DNA from: Haloplanus sp. CK5-1
GTDB taxonomy: Archaea; Halobacteriota; Halobacteria; Halobacteriales; Haloferacaceae
Direction of reading: 5' to 3'
Assembly: GCF_037201915.1 (NCBI RefSeq)
Contig: NZ_CP147505.1
Span: forward strand, 992,001-1,056,000
DNA: 64,000 nucleotides
Shown: one piece after another, positions 54,115-62,125 of the stretch
Numbering within the stretch: the first letter of the stretch is position 1
Layout: the number at the start of each line of letters is the position of its first letter
Translations under genes and position numbers: made by a program
Notes under the pieces: generated by a model
What the model was told of the DNA's origin: nothing
The model's database searches: none
The model's input: the letters and a program-made list of their open reading frames with translations, nothing else

Positions 54115-55962
54115 ATGGATCGTCCCGGCGCTGGCACCGGGTCCGGCGGCGTCGAGGTGAGCGTCGTCCTCCCCGCGTACAACGAGGCCGACACCATCGA
54201 GTCGACGGTGCGGACGACGCTGTCGGCCCTCGGCGAGTTCCTCCCTCCCGGCACCTTCGAGGTGCTCGTCGCCGAGGACGGCTGTGAGGACCGGACGCCG
54301 GCCATCGCCGACCGCCTCGCCGCCGCCGACGACCGGGTGCGTCACGTCCACAGCGACGAGCGCCTGGGCCGTGGCGGCGCGCTCGAACGCGCCTTCTCGA
54401 CCGCCCGCGGCGACACGCTCGTCTACTTCGACACCGACCTCGCGACGGACATGCGCCACCTCGAGGAACTGATCGAGCGGGTTCGCTCCGGCGACGCCGA
54501 CGTCGCCACGGGGTCGCGCTGGCTCCCCGGCGAGGTGGCGGACCGCCCGGCCAAGCGGGGCGTCCCCTCCCGCGTGTACAACCGACTCGTGCGCCTCTTC
54601 TTGCGCTCCTCCCTTCGGGACCACCAGTGTGGGTTCAAGGCGCTGAGCCGCGAGGCGTTCGACCGCCTCCACGACGACGTCGAGGACGACCACTGGTTCT
54701 GGGACACCGAACTCCTGATCCGCGCCCAGCGAGCGGGACTGACCGTCGCGGAGTTCCCCGTTGAGTGGGAGCCGAAAGGCGACACGAAGGTGGATTTGGT
54801 GCGTGACGTGTTCGGGATGGGGAGTCAGATACTGCGGCTGTGGTGGCAGGTGTCGGTGAGTCCCCGGATCACCCGGCGGGTGAGCGTCGGCGCGGGGGCG
54901 CTCCTGACCGTCCTCGCGCTCGCCCTGATGACGGTGTATCTCGACCCGCAGGCCGTCCTTCGGGAACTGGAGAGCGCCGACCGCGGTCTGGTCGCCGTCG
55001 CCGCGCTCGTCTACCTCTGTTCGTGGCCGCTGCGGGGTGCGCGCTACCGCGACATCCTCGACGAACTCGGCTACCGCGAACGCCTCGGCTTCCTCACGGG
55101 TGCGGTGTTCATCAGTCAGACCGGGAACCTCGTCTTTCCCGCACGGGCGGGCGACGCCGTCCGGGCGTACGTCGTGAAGGCGCGGCGGTCGATCCCCTAT
55201 CCGACGGGCTTTGCCTCGCTCGCCGTCGAGCGCGTCTTCGACCTCCTGACGATCACCGTCCTCGGCGCGACGGTGCTCGTCGGCTTCGTCGTCACGGGGT
55301 CGACCGACCAGGTGGTGTCGGCCGTCTCCGGCGGCGTCCCCGGCGTCGACCCGCGGAGCGCCCGGGTCGCGCTCACCGTCGCGGCCGGCGTCGCGGTCGC
55401 GGCCGTCGTCGCCCTCGCCGTCATCGTCGCCAGCGCGCGCCGCGAGGGGAACCTGATCCGCCGGTCGCTGGCCCGCGTGAGCACTGACTCCTACGCCGAC
55501 TACGTCGCGGGGATCCTCGAACGCTTCGTCGTCGACGTCCAGACGGTGGCCGCCGACCGCACCGCGTTCGCTCGCATCGGCGCGAACAGCCTCGCCATCT
55601 GGGGACTGGACGTGGTGACGGCGATCATCGTCCTTGCGGCGTTCGACGTGGGGTTGGCGCTCCCGACGCTCGTCGCCGTCGGCTTCTTCGCCGTGAGCGT
55701 CGGCAACCTCGCGAAGGTGTTGCCCCTCTCTCCCGGCGGAATCGGCCTCTACGAGGCCGCCTTCACCCTCCTGGTCTCCGGGTTGACGCCGGTGGCCGGC
55801 CCGACGGCCTTCGGCGCGGCCGTCCTCGACCACGCGGTGAAGAACCTCATCACCGTCGCCGGCGGCGTCGTCTCGATGCTCGCGCTCAACGTCTCCCTGA
55901 CCGCCGCCGTCGACGAGACGGGCGAGGCCGAGCCGCCCGATCCGGGGCCGGATTCGGACTAG
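54115..55962 (+). CDS. aglD: AglD-like glycosyltransferase with C-terminal flippase-like membrane domain
   Basis: A 615-residue protein. Residues about 14-240 are a GT-A family 2 domain (VSVVLPAYNEADTIESTVRT, DTLVYFDTDLATDMRHLEEL with the D-x-D, ATGSRWLPG, FKALSREAFDRL, HWFWDTELLIRAQRAGLTVA), as in dolichyl-phosphate sugar synthases. From about 250 on are 8 or 9 membrane helices with the LPG-synthase/UPF0104 pattern (NLVFPARAGDAVRAYVVKAR, LPLSPGGIGLYEAAFTLLVS). In Haloferax AglD has this architecture and charges dolichol phosphate with the final mannose of the S-layer N-glycan. The symbol follows this and the remembered gene order. Its stop shares CTAG with the convergent BtuF-like gene. Confidence 0.85.
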   Translation: MDRPGAGTGSGGVEVSVVLPAYNEADTIESTVRTTLSALGEFLPPGTFEVLVAEDGCEDRTPAIADRLAAADDRVRHVHSDERLGRGGALERAFSTARGDTLVYFDTDLATDMRHLEELIERVRSGDADVATGSRWLPGEVADRPAKRGVPSRVYNRLVRLFLRSSLRDHQCGFKALSREAFDRLHDDVEDDHWFWDTELLIRAQRAGLTVAEFPVEWEPKGDTKVDLVRDVFGMGSQILRLWWQVSVSPRITRRVSVGAGALLTVLALALMTVYLDPQAVLRELESADRGLVAVAALVYLCSWPLRGARYRDILDELGYRERLGFLTGAVFISQTGNLVFPARAGDAVRAYVVKARRSIPYPTGFASLAVERVFDLLTITVLGATVLVGFVVTGSTDQVVSAVSGGVPGVDPRSARVALTVAAGVAVAAVVALAVIVASARREGNLIRRSLARVSTDSYADYVAGILERFVVDVQTVAADRTAFARIGANSLAIWGLDVVTAIIVLAAFDVGLALPTLVAVGFFAVSVGNLAKVLPLSPGGIGLYEAAFTLLVSGLTPVAGPTAFGAAVLDHAVKNLITVAGGVVSMLALNVSLTAAVDETGEAEPPDPGPDSD

Positions 55963-56702
55963 TGAAGCAGGTCGGCGAGGCGCTCGACCCCGTCGATCAG
56001 GGTCGGGCTCGGCTGGTTCAGAAGCGAGTCGTCGACGACGTGGACCGTCGGGTCGGCGGCCCACTCCCGGTCGGCGATCGTCGCTGGGTCGACACGCTCG
56101 CCGTGCCCACAGACGTGGAGGACCGCGTGGTCGGGGTCCGCGGCCGCCACCTCACTCCCGTCGACCGGCCGCGAGCGCTCGCCCGGATCGACGAACGGGT
56201 AGCGCCCGCCGGCAGTGGCGACGGCTTCGGGCACCCAGTTGCCGGCGGCCATCGGCGGATCGGACCACTCCTCGCAGTAGATGGTCGGACGGTCGTCCTC
56301 GGGTACGCGCTCCCGGACGCGACGGAGTCGGTTCCGACTCCGCTCGGCCAAGCGCTCCCCCGCGTCCGGGCAGCCGACCGCCCGCCCGAGGGCGGCGAAG
56401 CCCTCGATCACCGAGTCGAGCGTGTCGGCCGTCGTGTGGTGGACCGCGATCCCTCGGTCGCGGACGGCGTCGCGGACCTCCGCCTGTAGGGCGTCGCCGG
56501 TACAGACCAGGTCGGGATCGAGGTCGTCCAGGCGGTCGAGGTCGGGGTCGAGCCACCCGCCGAGCACCGTCGGATCGCCCGCGTCGTCGAGTTCGCCCCG
56601 ACAGTGGGCCGTGACACCGACGAGGCGGTCGGCGACGCCGAGTTCCCGTAACGTGACGGTGGCGGCCGGTTCGAGCGAGACGATCCGGGCGGGGTCGGGC
56701 AT
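55959..56702 (-). CDS. BtuF-like periplasmic-binding-type protein (cobalamin/iron ABC family)
   Basis: A 247-residue protein of the BtuF/FepB substrate-binding fold: RIVSLEPAATVTLRELGVAD, RLVGVTAHCRG, DLDRLDDLDPDLVCTGDALQ, TADTLDSVIEGFAALGRAVG, and the second lobe PTIYCEEWSDPPMAAGNWVP. No signal peptide or lipobox is visible from ATG 56702, which is odd for a binding protein and suggests a cytoplasmic or salvage role. No ABC permease genes lie nearby. The sequence upstream of the start is the 28-bp repeat array. Confidence 0.8.
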   Translation of the reverse strand: MPDPARIVSLEPAATVTLRELGVADRLVGVTAHCRGELDDAGDPTVLGGWLDPDLDRLDDLDPDLVCTGDALQAEVRDAVRDRGIAVHHTTADTLDSVIEGFAALGRAVGCPDAGERLAERSRNRLRRVRERVPEDDRPTIYCEEWSDPPMAAGNWVPEAVATAGGRYPFVDPGERSRPVDGSEVAAADPDHAVLHVCGHGERVDPATIADREWAADPTVHVVDDSLLNQPSPTLIDGVERLADLLH

Positions 56703-56731
56703 GGTCGTCCCCACGCCCCCGACGGACAAGT

Positions 56732-56895
56732 AGGTCGGGGCGACGGCCCGACGAAAAGCAGGTCGGGGCGACGGCCCGACGAAAAGCAGGTCGGGGCGAC
56801 GGCCCGACGAAAAGCAGGTCGGGGCGACGGCCCGACGAAAAGCAGGTCGGGGCGACGGCCCGACGAAAAGCAGGTCGGGGCGACGGCCCGACGAA
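56732..56895. repeat. Tandem array of 28-bp hairpin repeats (five full, one partial)
   Basis: Five identical 28-bp units run from 56732 to 56871, followed by a sixth copy matching for about 24 bp. Each unit contains the inverted repeat GTCGGG-7 nt-CCCGAC plus an AAAAGC tail, so the array can form six equal hairpins. Units are joined directly with no spacers. 28 is not a multiple of 3, so it is not a coding repeat. The array fills the gap between the divergent BtuF-like and CTAG-methylase genes, 30 nt from the first start codon. Confidence 0.95.
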
Positions 56896-56957
56896 CGAGC
56901 GGACCGAGGAATCGGGAATCGACACCGATACTTGCCGTCGGTGGGCAGGTGCGTGCG

Positions 56958-58028
56958 ATGCGGACCTCTCACGACCTCCACGTCGGCGACGCTGCCGACA
57001 TGGACGCCGTCGCGGACGAGTCGGTCCACCTCGTCGTCACCTCGCCACCGTACCCGATGATCGACCTCTGGGACGACCTCTTTACGGCCCGCGACCCGGA
57101 CGTTCGTGCGGCTCTGGAGGCGGGCGACGGCGACGCCGCGTTCGAACTGATGCACGCCCAACTCGACGACGTGTGGGCCGAGATCGACCGCGTCCTCGCT
57201 CCCGGTGGCATCGTCTGTGTCAACGTCGGCGACGCGACCCGCTCCATCGGCGGCGAGTTCCAGCAGTTCCCCAACCACGCCCGCATCGTCGACGCCCTTC
57301 GCGCACAGGGGTTGACGCCCCTCCCCGACGTGCTCTGGCGCAAGCCGACCAACAGCCTCACGAAGTTCATGGGGTCGGGGACGCTCCCACCGAACGCCTA
57401 CGTCACGCTCGAACACGAGTACGTCCTCCTCTTCCGGAAGGGCGACACCCGGTCGTTTCCGCCGGGCGACGACCGGCGCTACGAGAGCGCCTTCTTCTGG
57501 GAGGAGCGCAACCGGTGGTTCTCCGACCTGTGGGAGATGCGCGGCGAGTCACAGGGCCTCGACGACTCGGCCCACGAGGAGCGTCGCGACCGCTCGGCCG
57601 CCTTCCCGCTCGAACTCCCGCTTCGTCTGATCCGCATGTTCTCGGTACGGGGCGACCGGATACTCGATCCCTTCGCGGGGACGGGGACGACGGCGCTCGC
57701 GGCGATGCACGCCGCCCGGAACTCCGTGGGATACGACCTCGACGGCGACCTGTTCGCCACCCTCGACGACCGGGTTGCGGACCTGCCCTCGGCGTCCCGA
57801 CGGCGGGTCGCCGCTCGCCTCGACCGCCACCGCGAGGCCATGACCGACCGCGACGGCGACTACCCGGCCGAACACTACGACTTCGACGTGGTGACCGAGC
57901 GAGAGCGGCGCATCCGCTTCTACGCCGTCGCGTCGGTCACGACGCGGGAGGCGGGGCGGGCGTACGTTCTCGATCACGTCCCAGTCGACGGGACCGATTT
58001 AACTCCCCCCTCCGAAGATGGGGTATGA
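56958..58028 (+). CDS. zim: N4-cytosine/N6-adenine-type DNA methyltransferase, Zim-like (CTAG)
   Basis: A 356-residue enzyme. The catalytic motif IV is VVTSPPYPMIDLWDD (TSPPY) near residues 28-34, and the S-adenosylmethionine motif I is ILDPFAGTGTTALAAMHA near 230, so the order is that of beta-class m4C/m6A methylases. No restriction endonuclease gene is nearby, making it an orphan. In haloarchaea the conserved orphan methylase at this position, before aroD, is Zim, which methylates CTAG; I base this on remembered synteny plus TSPPY. ATG 56958 is chosen with tacttgcc upstream; GTG 56949 is possible. Its stop overlaps aroD (ATGA). Confidence 0.85.
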   Translation: MRTSHDLHVGDAADMDAVADESVHLVVTSPPYPMIDLWDDLFTARDPDVRAALEAGDGDAAFELMHAQLDDVWAEIDRVLAPGGIVCVNVGDATRSIGGEFQQFPNHARIVDALRAQGLTPLPDVLWRKPTNSLTKFMGSGTLPPNAYVTLEHEYVLLFRKGDTRSFPPGDDRRYESAFFWEERNRWFSDLWEMRGESQGLDDSAHEERRDRSAAFPLELPLRLIRMFSVRGDRILDPFAGTGTTALAAMHAARNSVGYDLDGDLFATLDDRVADLPSASRRRVAARLDRHREAMTDRDGDYPAEHYDFDVVTERERRIRFYAVASVTTREAGRAYVLDHVPVDGTDLTPPSEDGV

Positions 58029-58723
58029 ACTTCGACTCGTTCGTCCTCGCGGCGGCGACGGCCGACCTCGGCGACGAACCGGCGGCCCGACCCCACGCCG
58101 ACGCCGTCGAGTTCCGGATGGACCTCGCGACCGATCCGCTGGCGGCCCTCGACGACTACGACGGCGACTTGCCGATCATCGCCACCAACCGTGACCCCGC
58201 GGAGGGCGGCGAGGCGGCCGACGACGAGGCCGACCGCCTCGCCGTCGTCGAGGCGGCGAGCGCCGTCGACGCGGTGGGGGCGGTCGATATCGAACTGTCG
58301 AGCCTCCGTGCGTCCGTGGGTGCGGACACCGCGGTGACCGCCCGCGACCACGGCGCGAGCGTCGTCGCGTCGGTCCACGACTTCGAGGGGACGCCCGCCG
58401 AATCCCGACTGACCGACCTGCTCGCAGCCGCCGCCGACTACGGCGACGTGGGCAAACTGGCGGTGACGGCGACCGACCGGGGTGACGCCCTCGCGCTCCT
58501 CTCCGCGACGCACGCGGCGACGGTGCGGGGTGACCGCGTGGCGACGATGGCGATGGGCGAGGCCGGTCGGCACACGCGGGCGGTCGCCCCGTGCTACGGG
58601 TCGAAGATCGGATACGCGCCCGTGGATCCGGCGGAGGCGACCGCACCGGGACAGTACGACTTGGCGACACTCGCCGACTTGCTCGACCGTCTCGGTGCCC
58701 GCCAGCGGACGACCGACCGATAG
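58025..58723 (+). CDS. aroD: 3-dehydroquinate dehydratase, type I
   Basis: A 232-residue enzyme of the shikimate pathway, dehydrating 3-dehydroquinate through a Schiff base. Active-site features are DAVEFRMDLA with the Glu-x-Arg, the His of VVASVHDFEGT, the Schiff-base Lys of DVGKLAVTATD, and SKIGYAPVDPAEATAPGQY near the C-terminus. ATG 58025 overlaps the stop of the zim-like gene, so they are cotranslated. Confidence 0.94.
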   Translation: MNFDSFVLAAATADLGDEPAARPHADAVEFRMDLATDPLAALDDYDGDLPIIATNRDPAEGGEAADDEADRLAVVEAASAVDAVGAVDIELSSLRASVGADTAVTARDHGASVVASVHDFEGTPAESRLTDLLAAAADYGDVGKLAVTATDRGDALALLSATHAATVRGDRVATMAMGEAGRHTRAVAPCYGSKIGYAPVDPAEATAPGQYDLATLADLLDRLGARQRTTDR

Positions 58724-58756
58724 GGTATAAACGCGTGGCGTACACACCTCGGCGGC

Positions 58757-59185
58757 ATGGTCGACTCGGACCGACGGGCGCTCGTCGCCGTCGCGGCGAG
58801 TGCCGTCGGCGCGCTGTTCGGTGTCGCGGGGTTGGGACACGCGTATCTCCGCGAGTGGGCCCGCGCGTTCGCGTGGTTCACGTTCGTCCTCGGGACGGGT
58901 CTTCTCCTGATCGCGGCGTTCACCGATCCGACGACGGTGACACTGGAGACGCTCCCGCTCCGGGTGACCCTTCCGCTTGCCGCCCTGCTCTTGGTCCACA
59001 CCCTCGACGCCTACTACGTCGCTCGCCGGCCCCCGGCGTCCGGGTCCGCGGCGCCCTCGGCGGCCACGGACGGCCCGACCGTCGACTGCCCGTCGTGTGG
59101 CCGTGAACTGGATCCGGAGCTATCCTTCTGCCCGTGGTGTGCCGGTCCCCGGACCCCCGACGACGACGCCGACAGCCCGGAGTGA
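58757..59185 (+). CDS. Three-helix membrane protein with C-terminal zinc ribbon
   Basis: A 142-residue protein. Three helices (LVAVAASAVGALFGVAGLGH, AFAWFTFVLGTGLLLIAAFT, LPLAALLLVHTLDAYYVARR) are followed by a Ser/Ala linker and a zinc ribbon (VDCPSCGRELDPELSFCPWC, two CxxC pairs). The first helix with GLGHAYLREW resembles the TM2/GYF-adjacent pattern of DUF7575-type haloarchaeal proteins. TATA-like gggtataaac lies about 30 nt upstream of ATG 58757. Function is unknown. Confidence 0.78.
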   Translation: MVDSDRRALVAVAASAVGALFGVAGLGHAYLREWARAFAWFTFVLGTGLLLIAAFTDPTTVTLETLPLRVTLPLAALLLVHTLDAYYVARRPPASGSAAPSAATDGPTVDCPSCGRELDPELSFCPWCAGPRTPDDDADSPE

Positions 59186-59204
59186 CCGCTTACGGAAGTG
59201 CAAA

Positions 59205-59240
59205 GAGAAGGCTCCGCCTTTCAGGGCGGGGAGGATGTCA
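59205..59240. mobile_element. IS200/IS605-type right-end-like remnant
   Basis: A GGCTCCGCC-TTTCAG-GGCGGGGAGGATGTCA stretch (here split; 59210-59240) resembles the conserved hairpin-plus-GGAGGATGTCA ends found after TnpB genes in haloarchaeal IS200/IS605 elements, the region that also gives the 3' scaffold of TnpB-associated guide RNAs. The stem is CTCCGCC/GGCGGGG with G-T pairs. No tnpA or tnpB remains nearby. It overlaps the stop codon of the winged-helix gene by 3 nt. The match is from memory. Confidence 0.45.
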
Positions 59241-59510
59241 AGTCCGCAGGAAGTAGACCTGTTTCCGCGCGTCCTTGAAACTGTAGCGCGATCCGACGAT
59301 GTCGGACTCCTCGAGCCGATTCAGCGCGTAGCGAACCGTCCGATCGGGGAGCAGCGACTCCTCGGCCAGTTGTCCCTGCGAGAGCGGTGACTCGCCTTCC
59401 AGAACCTTCGCGACGAGTTTCGCGCTCGGCGGCAAGTCGCGCAGCCGATCGCGGTATTCGGTGGTGGTCAGTTCCTCGTCGCCGACGGAATCCGTCGCTG
59501 TGGTGCTCAT
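59238..59510 (-). CDS. Small winged-helix regulator, paralogue of the gene at 7689
   Basis: A 90-residue protein: a polar N-terminus, then RDRLRDLPPSAKLVAKVLEG, the HTH QLAEESLLPDRTVRYALNRL and the wing FKDARKQVYFLRT. About two thirds of the aligned residues match the regulator at 7689-7949. An inverted repeat (59511-59536) lies directly upstream of its ATG and the TATA-like box (minus strand ctttacc, about 59533-59541) overlaps its far arm. It is divergent from the methyltransferase gene. Target unknown. Confidence 0.85.
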   Translation of the reverse strand: MSTTATDSVGDEELTTTEYRDRLRDLPPSAKLVAKVLEGESPLSQGQLAEESLLPDRTVRYALNRLEESDIVGSRYSFKDARKQVYFLRT

Positions 59511-59536
59511 ACCGCTACGTTTCCGGGGGTAGTGGT
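59511..59536. promoter_or_regulatory. Inverted repeat between promoter and start of the winged-helix gene
   Basis: ACCGCTAC-10 nt-GTAGTGGT is an 8+8 bp inverted repeat with one mismatch. It begins at the base next to the ATG of the minus-strand regulator and reaches its TATA-like box, a position where a bound protein would block transcription. Autoregulation is the simplest inference; the paralogue at 7689 shows no similar repeat. Confidence 0.4.
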
Positions 59537-59662
59537 AAAGGTTGTCTCCATACGTGTGGTAACACAGTAGATTCCTTATATGCCATTAATGACAAGGAGG
59601 GCCGAGGCGGTGGCGACGCAGTATCCAGTACGATTTTAACTTCGGGCCGAGAGGCACGTAGC

Positions 59663-60367
59663 GTGAAAGGAGAGGAGTGGTATCAGGCCGACGAGGTCGC
59701 CCAGGAGTACGACGCCAAGCGGTTTTCGCGTGGTGGGCGTCTCATCGACCGCCGGGAGAAACGGGCCGTCCTCGAAGCTCTGAACCCCGTCGAGGACTGC
59801 GACGTCCTCGAGATTGCCTGTGGGACCGGGCGGTTCACCGTCATGCTGGCGGAACGCGGGGCCGACATCGTCGGACTGGACATCTCCTCGGCGATGCTGT
59901 CGCAGGGTCGCGAGAAGGCCCGCTCCGCCGGTGTCCGCGACCACATCGAGTTCCTCCGTGGCGACGCCGCCCGACTCCCCTTCCCCGACGACCACTTCGA
60001 CACCGTGTTCGCGATGCGCTTTTTCCACCTCGCGGACACGCCGGCGAAGTTCCTCGCGGAGATGTCCCGCGTCTCGAAAGGACAGGTCTTCTTCGATACG
60101 TTCAACGATCGGAGTACGCGCGTCCTCTACAACTGGCTGCTCCCGATGGGGTCCCGGCTCTACGGCCGGGCGGAGGTCGAACGCCTCATCGACGGAGCGG
60201 GACTGACGCTCACCGACGCCGGCCACGATTTCGTCCTCCCCTACGGGTTCTACCGCAAGATCCCCAACCGACTGGCGGGGGCGTTCCGGAACGCCGACAC
60301 CACGGTCGGTGGGACGCCACTGGGTGACGCCCTCGCCTCCGTGTCGTACTGGTGTGCGGAGGTCTGA
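59663..60367 (+). CDS. Class I SAM-dependent methyltransferase
   Basis: A 234-residue enzyme of the UbiE/methyltransferase-11 type. Motif I is VLEIACGTGRFTVMLAERGA, followed by IVGLDISSAMLSQGREKAR, the acidic motif II FLRGDAARLPFPDDHFDTVF and FAMRFFHLADTPAKFLAEMS. GTG 59663 lies about 26 nt downstream of a TATA-like gattttaact, as in other leaderless genes here; in-frame sequence further upstream overlaps the divergent promoter. It is followed by a glycosyltransferase gene, so a lipid or glycan substrate is possible; not determined. Confidence 0.85.
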   Translation: MKGEEWYQADEVAQEYDAKRFSRGGRLIDRREKRAVLEALNPVEDCDVLEIACGTGRFTVMLAERGADIVGLDISSAMLSQGREKARSAGVRDHIEFLRGDAARLPFPDDHFDTVFAMRFFHLADTPAKFLAEMSRVSKGQVFFDTFNDRSTRVLYNWLLPMGSRLYGRAEVERLIDGAGLTLTDAGHDFVLPYGFYRKIPNRLAGAFRNADTTVGGTPLGDALASVSYWCAEV

Positions 60368-60427
60368 GACGCGGATAGGGAACTGTCGAGTGGGAATCGT
60401 TATGGTGACGGAGTCGGTTGTTCGGGT

Positions 60428-61327
60428 ATGGACCTCTCGGTAGTGATACCGACCCTCAACGGTCGGGACCGGCTCGCCGCCAGCCTCGACGCGCTGGCCG
60501 TGCACGTCCCGGACGCGGAGGTCGTCGTCGTCAACGGGCCGTCCACCGACGGCACTACCGGGATGCTTCGTGACCGCGACGACGTGGACGTACTGGTCGA
60601 GGTGTCGGCTCGGACGGGGACCGTCGCACGCAACGCCGGACTGGAAGCCGCGACCGGGGACGCGGTGGCGATCCTCCGCTACGACCTCGTCGTCGAACCG
60701 TCGTGGCTCGACGGCGTGGAGGACGGGTTGGCGGAGGCGTCGGTCGTCACTGGCCCCACCCACCGCACGCTCGACGGCGGTATGACGACCGAGGAGTCCG
60801 AACGGCGGACGGTCGGCTCCCGGGAGGTAACCTACTTCAACGGCGGCAACGTGGTCTTTCGGCGACCGGTACTCGACGCCCTCGACGGCTTCGACGAGTA
60901 CTTGGAGACCGGCGGCGGCCGCGACGCCGCACACCGCCTCGCCGGCCTCGGCTACGGCGTCGCCTGGCGCTCCGAGATGGGGGTGCGACAGGAGTACTCC
61001 GCCGACGGCGGCGTCGCCATCGACGACCGCGGCGGCGAGTTCCGATCGCTCGCCTACCGACTGGTGAAAAACTACGGGGTGCGGCCGGCGGCCACCGGGA
61101 CAGCCCGGCGCGCGGTCCGGGACGCCGTCGCCGCCGGGCGCGAGGTGATTCGCGGTGACCTCGACCTAACCGAGTGGTTCGCGACCGGGCGGGCCGTCGT
61201 CGGGGGCGTCGTCCGCGGGGCCGTCGACGGCGCGGCCGCCAGGCTACGGGATCGATCACCCGCACACAACCCCCACGGTGTCTCCGACCGTGCGGACCGG
61301 GCGGTCACGCGCTACGACTGGCGCTGA
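60428..61327 (+). CDS. Family 2 glycosyltransferase
   Basis: A 299-residue protein. The N-terminal GT-A fold is clear: DLSVVIPTLNGRDRLAASLD, AEVVVVNGPSTDGT, SARTGTVARNAGLEAATGDA, VAILRYDLVVEPSWLDGVED and YFNGGNVVFRRPVLDALDGF. The acceptor region VAWRSEMGVRQEYS fits rhamnosyl-like GT2 members. No membrane helix is present. A TATA-like atcgttatgg lies about 25-30 nt upstream of ATG 60428. Donor and acceptor are unknown; surface glycan synthesis is likely given the AglD-like gene 5 kb away. Confidence 0.87.
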   Translation: MDLSVVIPTLNGRDRLAASLDALAVHVPDAEVVVVNGPSTDGTTGMLRDRDDVDVLVEVSARTGTVARNAGLEAATGDAVAILRYDLVVEPSWLDGVEDGLAEASVVTGPTHRTLDGGMTTEESERRTVGSREVTYFNGGNVVFRRPVLDALDGFDEYLETGGGRDAAHRLAGLGYGVAWRSEMGVRQEYSADGGVAIDDRGGEFRSLAYRLVKNYGVRPAATGTARRAVRDAVAAGREVIRGDLDLTEWFATGRAVVGGVVRGAVDGAAARLRDRSPAHNPHGVSDRADRAVTRYDWR

Positions 61328-61345
61328 CCGACGTGGTCGCGACAC

Positions 61346-62125
61346 TCACTCGATATCGAGGCCGAGGCACACGGCGTCGCCGACGTCGAGTCCGAACCGT
61401 TCGTCGCCGCGGCCGTCGTTGACGTCACACTCGACGTAGCCGTGGCTCCCGACGGTGACGAGTGCCTCGCCGGGGCGGACGGCCGCGAACGTCTCCCCGA
61501 CGGGCACCCGGTCGCCGTCGACCCGGACCGTCCCGCGGCCGTCGAGGACCGTCCCGGGAACGTTCGTGACGACGTTGCCGAAGTCGTCGACTGCGAGCAC
61601 CTCCCCCGTCGCCCTGTCGCCGTCGACGCGTGCCTCGGGCAACCGGAGGTCGACACTCGGATCGGCCGGAGTCAGGCGGTCGAGGGCGTCGAGTGTGTCC
61701 GGGTCGCCGGCTTCGACCGCGTCGTGGACCGCCGCCGCGAGCGGCGCGAACACGTCTCGGCCGTGGAAGGTGGTCGAGGCGGGGTCGCCGGGGTCGGCGT
61801 GGAACCAGTCGATCGCCCCGTCGTCGCCCGCGACCCGCCGCGCCGCGGGGCACAGGAGGCCGTTGTCCGGCCCGACGAACGCGTGGCCGGCCGCCGTCCC
61901 GACGAGGACGTCTCGGTCGGTGCCGACGCCGGGATCGACGACCGCGAGGTGGGTCGCCGGTGGGAACGTGGGCCAGACCTCGCGGAGCCAGAACGCCGAC
62001 TCGCGGATCCCCCCGCGGGGGAGGTCGTGGCTCACGTCCACGAGACGGGCATCGCTCCGGCGCAGCACGACGCCCTTCATCGCGGCCGGGTACGGCGAGC
62101 CGAAATCGGAGGCGAGAGTGATCAT
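61346..62125 (-). CDS. S-adenosylmethionine hydrolase (DUF62 / chlorinase-fluorinase superfamily)
   Basis: A 259-residue enzyme. The family opens with ITLASDFGSPYPAAMKGVVL, then LVDVSHDLPRGGIRESAFWL, THLAVVDPGVGTDRDVLVG, FVGPDNGLL and the C-terminal beta barrel with VDDFGNVVTNVPG and GSHGYVECDVN. Archaeal members hydrolyse SAM to adenosine and methionine rather than halogenating it; the halide-specific loop is not evident. Its ATG overlaps the nadM stop (ATGA), so the two are coupled. Confidence 0.9.
   Translation of the reverse strand: MITLASDFGSPYPAAMKGVVLRRSDARLVDVSHDLPRGGIRESAFWLREVWPTFPPATHLAVVDPGVGTDRDVLVGTAAGHAFVGPDNGLLCPAARRVAGDDGAIDWFHADPGDPASTTFHGRDVFAPLAAAVHDAVEAGDPDTLDALDRLTPADPSVDLRLPEARVDGDRATGEVLAVDDFGNVVTNVPGTVLDGRGTVRVDGDRVPVGETFAAVRPGEALVTVGSHGYVECDVNDGRGDERFGLDVGDAVCLGLDIE

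Noticed and set aside
56732-56895. CRISPR array
   Set aside because: Repeats are joined directly with no spacers and no cas genes are nearby; it is a tandem repeat.
56152-56925. Repeat-encoded protein with SFVGPSPRPAF-type repeats
   Set aside because: 28 bp is not a multiple of 3, so each frame is cycled and no stable protein repeat is selected; other frames belong to the BtuF-like gene.
59580-59639. 19-residue ORF after a TATA-like cttatatg
   Set aside because: Overlaps the promoter of the methyltransferase gene and the encoded peptide is Arg-rich with no downstream coupling.
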